Shown here: positions 1 to 5,059 of the stretch, in pieces
Layout: each line of letters starts with the position of its first letter
How positions within the stretch are numbered: position 1 is the stretch's first letter
From: Halanaerobiales bacterium
GTDB lineage: Bacteria > Bacillota_F > Halanaerobiia > DY22613
Assembly (NCBI GenBank): GCA_023128035.1
Contig: JAGMES010000221.1
Location: forward strand, 1 to 6,298
DNA: 6,298 nt
Reading direction: 5' to 3'
Translations under genes and position numbers: made by a program
Notes under the pieces: model-generated
What the model was told of the DNA's origin: nothing
Databases searched by the model: none
Seen by the model: only the letters and a program-made list of their open reading frames with translations

Positions 1-8
1 AATTCTCA

Positions 9-45
9 CCACTTATAGAAGTGGGGGTCTTATCTCTAAAGATAA
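9..45. other. Paired short hairpins at left edge, possible IS200/IS605-type end relic
   Basis: CCACTT (9-14) pairs with AAGTGG (19-24) around a 4-base loop, and TTATC (30-34) pairs with GATAA (41-45). Small subterminal hairpins followed by a short AT-rich stretch resemble the right ends of IS200/IS605 elements, which end in imperfect palindromes rather than inverted repeats. No transposase sequence is visible because the window starts here. The hairpins are directly seen; the insertion-sequence reading is a guess. They could equally be the 3' UTR of an upstream gene. Confidence 0.25.
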
Positions 46-54
46 AACATTTCC

Positions 55-94
55 AAAGACTTTTGATCCTAAAAGGGTGAAAAGTCTTTTTTTT
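55..94 (+). terminator. Rho-independent terminator upstream of topB
   Basis: AAAGACTTTT (55-64) is perfectly complementary to AAAAGTCTTT (80-89), giving a 10-bp stem with a 15-base loop. The run of T continues to 94, giving eight consecutive T (87-94). This is a classical intrinsic terminator for transcription entering from the left. Because it lies before the topB promoter at 110-138, it insulates topB rather than attenuating it. Confidence 0.7.
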
Positions 95-109
95 AGGGAA
101 TAAGGAAAT

Positions 110-138
110 TTTACAAAGCAGCGAATTTATATTATAAT
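110..138 (+). promoter_or_regulatory. Sigma-A promoter of topB
   Basis: A -35 box TTTACA (110-115) and a consensus -10 box TATAAT (133-138) are separated by exactly 17 bases. Transcription should begin around 144-146. This places the in-frame ATG at 143 at or before the first transcribed base, so that ATG cannot be the normal start. It leaves a 5' leader of about 57 bases before the ATG at 203. No riboswitch or operator is evident in that leader. Confidence 0.8.
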
Positions 139-202
139 TATTATGGACACATTAACGATACAGAGTAGTATTTGTTATGAGTGCAGAGAGGAAGGTAACT
201 TA

Positions 203-2380
203 ATGGGCAAAACATTAGTATTGGCAGAAAAGCCATCAGTAGGTCGGGAAATAGCAAAAGTTCTAGGATGTAACCAAAAGAGCAATGGATGTTTTATAGG
301 TGCAAAATATATTGTTACATGGGCTTTAGGACATTTGGTGACATTGGCTGACCCAGAAGTATATAATGATAAATATAAATCATGGAGGTTGGAAGATCTT
401 CCAATGCTTCCTAACAAAATGAAATTGGTGGTAATCAAGCAAACTTCAAAACAATATGGCGTGGTTAGAGGTTTATTGAAGAGATCTGACGTAACTGAAC
501 TGGTTATCGCTACAGATGCAGGTCGTGAAGGAGAACTTGTTGCAAGATGGATTATTGACAAAGTTGGCTTTAAGAAACCTATTAAACGATTATGGATTTC
601 TTCTCAAACTGATAAAGCGATTAAAGACGGATTTAGGAATTTAAAACCAGGAGAAAATTATTATAAATTATATCAGTCAGCGCAATGTCGCGCTGAGGCT
701 GATTGGCTGGTTGGATTGAATATTACCAGGGCATTAACTTGTAAATATAACGCACAACTTTCGGCTGGACGGGTACAGACTCCCACTTTGGCGTTGATTG
801 TGCAAAGAGAAAATGAGATTAAAAGCTTTGTACCAAAGGATTTCTGGACTGTGGAAGCTAAGTTAAAGGATTTCACAGTTCGTTGGCAAGATAGCACAAA
901 CGGTCAAATTAGGATTAATAAAAAAGAAAAAGCTGATGGAATTGTATCAAAAGTGAATGGACAAACAGGCAAAATTAGTGATGTAAAAAAAGAAGCTAAA
1001 AGAGATTTGCCGCCATTGGCTTATGACCTTACCGAGTTACAGAGGGATGCAAATAGAAGGTATGGATTTTCACCTAAGCAAACTCTCAAGATTATGCAAA
1101 GGCTTTATGAAAATCATAAAGTGCTTACATATCCTAGAACTGATTCAAGATATATTACTGAAGATATTGTTCCCACTCTTACTGAACGATTAAAGGGTAT
1201 AGCAGTGGGGCCGTATGCATCTATGGTTCGTTCTATTATGAAGGATAAACTTAATGTGACTAAACGTTTTGTAGATAACAAAAAGGTTTCCGATCATCAT
1301 GCTATTATCCCCACAGAGCAGTATGTTAATTTGGCCAACTTAAGCCCAGAAGAAAGAAAAGTTTATGATTTGGTAATTAAACGATTTATTGCTGTGTTAA
1401 GTAAACCTTATGAATATGAGCAGACAACTGTGAAGATTGAAGTAAAGGAAGAAGTATTCTATGCCAAAGGTAAAATCGTCAAAGCAAGAGGCTGGAAAGC
1501 AATTTATGACGGTCAGAACAATCTGAATGATGAGACTGACAATGACGAAAAAGAACAAAATTTGCCACACGTAGAAAAAGGGGCCAGCGTCAAAATCAAT
1601 TCTGCAAGATCCATCAATGGCAAAACAAAACCACCAGCGCGATATACAGAGGCTACTTTACTATCTGCAATGGAGCATCCAGGAAAATATATAGACAACC
1701 AAGCTCTACGAAAAACTATTGAAACTACAAGTGGCCTAGGAACACCAGCAACCCGAGCCGATATTATCGAAAAGCTATTTAACTCATTCTACATGGAGAA
1801 AAACGGTAAAGAGATTTTTCCAACAGCAAAGGGGATCCAACTTATTGAGCTTGTTCCCGACGACTTGAAATCTCCAGAGCTAACAGCAAAATGGGAACAG
1901 CAATTGACGTTAATAAGCAAGGGAAAAGAAGATGGCAAAACATTTGTTACAAATATGAAGAACTATGCAGCAAAGATGGTTTCAAAAGTTGTCGCGAGTT
2001 CCGTTACTTATAAGCATGACAATATGACCAAAACAAAATGTCCCGAATGTGGAAAGTTTCTTTTGGAGGTCAAGGGTAAAAAGGGGAAAATGTATGTTTG
2101 CCAGGATCGCGAATGCGGATACCGTAAGTCTATCTCGCAGACCACCAATGCCAGATGTCCTCAGTGTCGTAAAAAGATGGAACTTAAGGGCGAGGGTGAG
2201 AAGAAAATCTTTTACTGTGCATGTGGTTATCGAGAAAAACTAGTAAAATTTAATGAACGAAAGAACAAAAAAAAGAAATCCATGAACAAAAAAGAAGTAA
2301 ATCGGTATCTAAATAAGCAGAATAAAAATGAATCGATTAACACTGCTCTAGCAGATGCTCTTGCCAAGTTTAAAAAATAG
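203..2380 (+). CDS. topB: DNA topoisomerase III (type IA)
   Basis: This 725-residue cytoplasmic enzyme cuts and rejoins one DNA strand, relaxing negative supercoils and decatenating replication or recombination intermediates. The N-terminal Toprim domain shows LAEKPSV (Glu9) and the metal-binding ATDAGREGE (Asp105, Glu109, Glu111). The active site LTYPRTDSR gives catalytic Tyr310 and Arg312, followed by HHAIIPT (365-371) and GLGTPATRADII (from 511). Two zinc-ribbon-like cysteine sets follow, C613/C616/C633/C638 and C652/C655/C672/C674, then a lysine-rich tail. The length fits TopB of Bacillota with added zinc ribbons. The start at 203 is preferred over an in-frame ATG at 143: GGAAGG (190-195) lies 7 bases before it, the Toprim motif follows at once, and the promoter's expected start point is near 145. 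The gene appears monocistronic, between a terminator and a strong downstream hairpin. Homologues are both chromosomal and plasmid-borne; this window does not say which. Confidence 0.95.
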   Translation: MGKTLVLAEKPSVGREIAKVLGCNQKSNGCFIGAKYIVTWALGHLVTLADPEVYNDKYKSWRLEDLPMLPNKMKLVVIKQTSKQYGVVRGLLKRSDVTELVIATDAGREGELVARWIIDKVGFKKPIKRLWISSQTDKAIKDGFRNLKPGENYYKLYQSAQCRAEADWLVGLNITRALTCKYNAQLSAGRVQTPTLALIVQRENEIKSFVPKDFWTVEAKLKDFTVRWQDSTNGQIRINKKEKADGIVSKVNGQTGKISDVKKEAKRDLPPLAYDLTELQRDANRRYGFSPKQTLKIMQRLYENHKVLTYPRTDSRYITEDIVPTLTERLKGIAVGPYASMVRSIMKDKLNVTKRFVDNKKVSDHHAIIPTEQYVNLANLSPEERKVYDLVIKRFIAVLSKPYEYEQTTVKIEVKEEVFYAKGKIVKARGWKAIYDGQNNLNDETDNDEKEQNLPHVEKGASVKINSARSINGKTKPPARYTEATLLSAMEHPGKYIDNQALRKTIETTSGLGTPATRADIIEKLFNSFYMEKNGKEIFPTAKGIQLIELVPDDLKSPELTAKWEQQLTLISKGKEDGKTFVTNMKNYAAKMVSKVVASSVTYKHDNMTKTKCPECGKFLLEVKGKKGKMYVCQDRECGYRKSISQTTNARCPQCRKKMELKGEGEKKIFYCACGYREKLVKFNERKNKKKKSMNKKEVNRYLNKQNKNESINTALADALAKFKK

Positions 2381-2394
2381 ATTGTTAATTGAAT

Positions 2395-2445
2395 AAACAG
2401 TAAAGCAAAAAGAGTAGGTAACCTACTCTTTTTGCTTTACTGTTT
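2395..2445. terminator. Long perfect inverted repeat, bidirectional terminator after topB
   Basis: The 25 bases at 2395-2419 are the exact reverse complement of 2421-2445, with one base (2420) at the centre. The inner part has five A before and five T after a GC-containing core (GAGTAGGT/ACCTACTC), which would work as a terminator on either strand. The outer GTAAAGC/GCTTTAC arms are longer than a terminator needs. It starts 14 bases after the topB stop. Confidence 0.75.
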
Positions 2446-2499
2446 GCCTATTGTTAAATTAGAATAGAGGTTTACCTAAAAGGGTTTAAAGCTTGTTAG

Positions 2500-3039
2500 C
2501 TATGTTCAAAATATTTAGAATTAGCTAAAGCACATTTTGACGAGGTAGAAGATAAAACTAAAGGTAAAATTCTAGATAGTTATAGTGTTTATTATTTTAA
2601 CCTTGGGGATTTAGATAAAGCTATAGAAATAGGCGAAGAAGCGTTACAATATTTTGAAGAGAAAGATCGCCCAAAGATATTAAATAATTTGGCGGTTATT
2701 TACTTAGTGTTGGAAGAAGATGGTACTCCTGTAAAAGCTCTAGAATACTTACATGAGGCAGAAATAATCGGTGAAAAATATACAAATGAGTTAGAGGTTG
2801 GTAAAGCCTTCTACAATAAAGCTATGATTGAATTACGGGAAGATCAGCTTTTCACTGCATTAGATACTTTTTACCTTTCTTTCGAATATTTTAAACAAGC
2901 TGAGGCATTGACTTTAGCGTTCGACGTCTTAGGAAAAATAATGGAAGTTACTAATGAGCATAAACTTGAATGTTTTAAGTCTCTTCAAAAGACTTTAAAA
3001 AAAGATTTTAAGGGTACTTCATTTTATAAAAAACTTTAG
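2500..3039 (+). pseudogene. TPR-repeat protein remnant lacking its 5' end
   Basis: The frame is open for 179 codons from just after a TAG at 2497, with no ATG, GTG or TTG until a TTG at 2689 that lies inside a helical repeat and has no clear ribosome binding site. The protein is all-helical and contains about four tetratricopeptide-like units: roughly residues 24-54 (YYFNLGDLDKAIEIGEEAL), 58-94, 101-133 and 135-150. This pattern is typical of the C-terminal part of helix-turn-helix/TPR regulators of Bacillota (RRNPP-like receptors), and also of plain TPR adaptors. No DNA-binding domain remains in any frame between the topB terminator and 2500, so the gene looks 5'-truncated, perhaps by deletion at that terminator. 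A shorter product from TTG 2689 (116 residues) is possible but unlikely. It ends 20 bases before a short secretory ORF. The repeats are clear; the regulator identity is inferred. Confidence 0.6.
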
Positions 3040-3059
3040 AGGGAAGTGGGGGAGACGAT

Positions 3060-3167
3060 ATGAAAAAGCTAGTGTGTGTTTTGGTTTTGGTGGTTTTATT
3101 GGTTTTAAGTGTTGGGGGTATTGTTTTTGCAGACCCATGGGGTAATCCGGGGTCAGAATCTTGTTGA
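3060..3167 (+). CDS. 35-residue secretory ORF: detached signal peptide or propeptide
   Basis: ATG 3060 is preceded by a strong site, TGGGGGAG (3047-3054), 5 bases upstream. The product starts MKKLVCVLVL, has a valine/leucine-rich hydrophobic core to about residue 19, a signal peptidase I-type site IVFA|DP (after residue 24), and an 11-residue tail DPWGNPGSESC. It ends in tandem stops TGA TAA. Two readings compete. First, it is the signal peptide of the following secreted protein: removing one G from the run at 3149-3152 joins ADPWGNPG to QNLVDNVSED without a break. Second, it is a secreted propeptide paired with the TPR gene 20 bases upstream, as in Rap-Phr or PlcR-PapR pairs. The GT-rich codon use differs from the A-rich gene after it, which mildly favours a separate origin. 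The tandem stops are no independent evidence, because the same bases encode LVDN in the other frame. I favour the first reading. Confidence 0.6.
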   Translation: MKKLVCVLVLVVLLVLSVGGIVFADPWGNPGSESC

Positions 3168-4197
3168 TAATGTTAGTGAAGATCTCATAGACTTAGATGA
3201 ACTGGAAACTAAAGCAGATAGTATTATTAATACACACACACCTGAAGAAGCACAACAAAATCTTATTAAGCTTGCTCCAATGTTTGCACGAGCTATTTCA
3301 GAAGATAAAGGATTTAAAGAGTTACTTGCAGTAGAAGTTGCGAAGAAGTTTGATGGGGATTATGATGTTTTATATGATATGATCGCTTCTAAAACAACTA
3401 AAGAAGGAAAAACAGTAGAAAATCTTATTAAACAAAATATTCAACTTTGTGGTGAAGAAGTATCACTAAATGATTTGGTAGATTCAATTCCTGTCCACTT
3501 TGAACAATGGAGTACGTATGATGGACCAATATATGTTATTCCTATGAGATATGATATTGATGATATGGAAATAGAAGCTTTACCGGGCTATGATGAAAAT
3601 GGTAATGTAAAAATGTTTCCTGCTGACACTCCCCCAGAATATCCTGTAGTTGTTATCGGAGTAAATGAAAGAATACCTAGAATGATAAGACCAAAAACCA
3701 TTTCAAATTCAAATGTAAAACCATTAGATTTAGATGATGGAACTGTCGTTCATCATGAAGAACTAGTAGGTCTTATGATCACGATAACGTCAGAACCTTG
3801 GTATTCTGGTTCTCCAGAGGTTTATTGTCTTTATACAGTTGGAGAAAATGAATGGACAATAAGACAAGACTATGCTGAAGTAAATTCGACTTATAAATGG
3901 TATAACTATGAATCAATAATTTTCTATTATCCTAATACTCCAAACAATATGTTCTGGAAATTAGTTGTAAGAGAAGAAGACTTTGATTGGGGCAAATATA
4001 TAAACTTTACTGTTAATGGTGCTTTTACTTGGCAAAATGACTACTTTACCATTAAAGGAGATTTTAATACAACCAATTTAATTACTAATGAAGATGATAC
4101 ATTAGGTGAAACTCAAATTTATTTCTACCATAATTTTGACACCGAAACTTACTCACAAATTCTTTTTGGTAAGGGATATATTCGACTTAGTTACTAA
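3109..4197 (+). CDS. Secreted protein of unknown function; signal peptide in another frame
   Basis: The open frame begins at GTG 3109 (362 codons), but there is no ribosome binding site there and the first 15 residues do not form a signal peptide. Convincing coding sequence starts at about QNLVDNVSED (residue 16). A +1 shift at the G run 3149-3152 would join it to the 35-residue secretory ORF, giving a normal exported protein of about 378 residues, so this is probably a frameshifted gene. An acidic helical N-terminal part (20-125) carries FDGDYDVLYDMI (81-92). A central segment has PVVVIGVNERI (179-189). The C-terminal part (215-362) is rich in aromatic residues and predicted beta strands and contains DDTLGE (329-334), as seen in C2-like sandwich domains. 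The motifs recall secreted proteins of unknown function, perhaps DUF3103-like, but I cannot confirm the family and assign no activity. Only 27 bases separate it from the lipoprotein gene, so the two are probably co-transcribed. Confidence 0.6.
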   Translation: MLGVLFLQTHGVIRGQNLVDNVSEDLIDLDELETKADSIINTHTPEEAQQNLIKLAPMFARAISEDKGFKELLAVEVAKKFDGDYDVLYDMIASKTTKEGKTVENLIKQNIQLCGEEVSLNDLVDSIPVHFEQWSTYDGPIYVIPMRYDIDDMEIEALPGYDENGNVKMFPADTPPEYPVVVIGVNERIPRMIRPKTISNSNVKPLDLDDGTVVHHEELVGLMITITSEPWYSGSPEVYCLYTVGENEWTIRQDYAEVNSTYKWYNYESIIFYYPNTPNNMFWKLVVREEDFDWGKYINFTVNGAFTWQNDYFTIKGDFNTTNLITNEDDTLGETQIYFYHNFDTETYSQILFGKGYIRLSY

Positions 4198-4224
4198 ATC
4201 ATAAAAATTAAAGGAGGATTATTG

Positions 4225-4587
4225 ATGAAGTTAATCAAACCTTTAGCAATACTTATTTTGATTGTATTAGTCTTTACTGGATGCAGTAACAGAGAATACC
4301 ACTTATTTTTAACTGGTTTTGAAACCATACCAGAGACTTTAGTTGTAAACGAACCCGCAACAATCTGCGTCTTTTATCATGAATATGGAACTCCAGATTT
4401 AGTAAAAGAGTTTCATTGGGAAGTTGAAGGATTTGATGAAGAGTTTATTACATATGGCGGGATTCTTAAGGACATTGTATTTACAACACCCGGAGTTAAA
4501 AATATTGTCGTTTCAACTGAATTTAATGATAGCTCTGTCGTGACAAATGAACTACACTTTGTTGTAAATATTGAACCATCTGAATAA
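4225..4587 (+). CDS. Small lipoprotein with Ig/PKD-like domain
   Basis: This 120-residue protein has a basic start (MKLIKP), a hydrophobic segment and a lipobox VFTGC with Cys20, so it should be lipid-anchored on the outer face of the membrane after signal peptidase II cleavage. The rest (about 25-120) is predicted beta-rich. Its FHWEVEGFDEEFIT (63-76) and TPGVKN segments resemble the WxV and TPGxK strands of PKD/Ig-like folds, which usually mediate surface binding. ATG 4225 is chosen because AAGGAGG (4211-4217) lies 7 bases before it; the in-frame TTG at 4222 is too close. It lies 27 bases after the preceding secreted-protein gene and is followed by a hairpin terminator. A diverged, truncated copy lies downstream at 4724-4978. 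The specific function is unknown. Confidence 0.75.
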   Translation: MKLIKPLAILILIVLVFTGCSNREYHLFLTGFETIPETLVVNEPATICVFYHEYGTPDLVKEFHWEVEGFDEEFITYGGILKDIVFTTPGVKNIVVSTEFNDSSVVTNELHFVVNIEPSE

Positions 4588-4598
4588 TTTTATTAATG

Positions 4599-4648
4599 AC
4601 TACCAGTGTGATATATACTGCTGTCCTTAGCACACTGGTAGTTGTTTT
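4599..4648 (+). terminator. Rho-independent terminator after the lipoprotein gene
   Basis: ACTACCAGTGTG (4599-4610) pairs perfectly with CACACTGGTAGT (4631-4642), a 12-bp stem with a 20-base loop, followed by TGTTTT. It begins 11 bases after the stop codon and ends the presumed two-gene unit. The tail is short for a strong terminator and the loop is long, but position and pairing support the call. Confidence 0.65.
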
Positions 4649-4676
4649 AATTATCTTAAATATACTAAAATATAAT
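4647..4676 (+). promoter_or_regulatory. Weak candidate promoter before the lipoprotein paralogue
   Basis: A consensus -10 box TATAAT (4671-4676) has a poor -35 match TTAATT (4647-4652) at 18 bases. The stretch is AT-rich, so a TATAAT can occur by chance. It sits between a terminator and the truncated paralogue's GGAGG motif (4713-4717), where a promoter would be expected. Confidence 0.3.
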
Positions 4677-4723
4677 GAGCTATAAAAGCTAAAATCCCAC
4701 AATACTTACTGTGGAGGAGATGA

Positions 4724-4978
4724 ATTAATGAACCAGTTGGAATTTGGTTATCTATTGATGCGTCTAAAAAAGTCGATACCGATACAAAGTTCCACTGGCA
4801 GGTTGACGGTTTTGATGAAGAATTTGTCACACAAAGTAATTTTTTAGAAGTAACTTTTGAAACTCCAGGAATAAAAAATGTTTGTGTTTATGTGGTCGCT
4901 GATGATGAAGAGATTTTGGTAAATAATTTTTATTTCGCAATAACTGTTTTTGAAGAAGAAGAAGAGAGTTCAAGCTGA
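4724..4978 (+). pseudogene. Truncated paralogue of the PKD-like lipoprotein
   Basis: The frame is open for 84 codons after a TGA at 4721 and has no usable start codon at its left end. It aligns with the neighbouring lipoprotein from NEP onward: NEPVGIW matches NEPATIC, KFHWQVDGFDEEFVT matches EFHWEVEGFDEEFIT, and ETPGIKN matches TTPGVKN. It ends in an acidic tail (EEEEESSS) encoded by GAA repeats. The signal peptide, lipobox and first strand, about 40 residues, are missing. A ribosome binding site GGAGG (4713-4717) and ATG 4728 survive just upstream, but that ATG reads another frame and stops within about 40 codons. This suggests an out-of-frame internal deletion near 4730. The copies are well diverged, so the duplication is old while the truncation may be later. 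Confidence 0.7.
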
Positions 4979-4997
4979 TTTAAATATTGAGAAACAG

Positions 4998-5030
4998 AAA
5001 GACCAGAGCTATTTTAGTCTGGTCTTTTGA
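4998..5030. terminator. Terminator between convergent transcription units
   Basis: AAAGACCAGA (4998-5007) pairs with TCTGGTCTTT (5018-5027) around a 10-base loop, ending in TCTTTT on the plus strand. It lies 19 bases after the truncated lipoprotein copy and 32 bases beyond the nrdJ stop on the minus strand. An outer 8-bp pair (AATATTGA 4983-4990 with TCAATATT 5043-5050) encloses it. The T tail is better on the plus strand, but the stem could serve both directions. Confidence 0.7.
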
Positions 5031-5059
5031 ATACATAATATATCAATATTAATGTTTTT

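Noticed and set aside
50..100. T-box or riboswitch leader for topB
   Set aside because: No T-box AGGGTGG-type element with specifier stem is present, and the hairpin precedes the promoter, so it cannot attenuate topB transcription.
143..202. Extra 20 N-terminal codons of topB starting at ATG 143
   Set aside because: The ATG is at or before the predicted transcription start, has no ribosome binding site, and the added residues do not belong to the Toprim domain.
175..897. Minus-strand ORFs (175-561, 673-897) and another at 1513-1698
   Set aside because: They are antisense to well-conserved topB coding sequence, have no recognisable domains and no convincing start signals.
2049..2243. Plus-strand ORF inside topB's zinc-ribbon region
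   Set aside because: It is a second-frame shadow of the cysteine-rich topB C-terminus, and its cysteines come from that region.
2381..2457. Miniature transposable element with target duplication ATTGTTAA
   Set aside because: The 8-bp repeats are 6 and 4 bases away from the palindrome rather than flush, and a terminator explains the position after topB.
4697..4714. CCACA/TGTGG hairpin as an RNA switch hiding a ribosome binding site
   Set aside because: The stem is only 5 bp, and the gene it would control is a truncated pseudogene.
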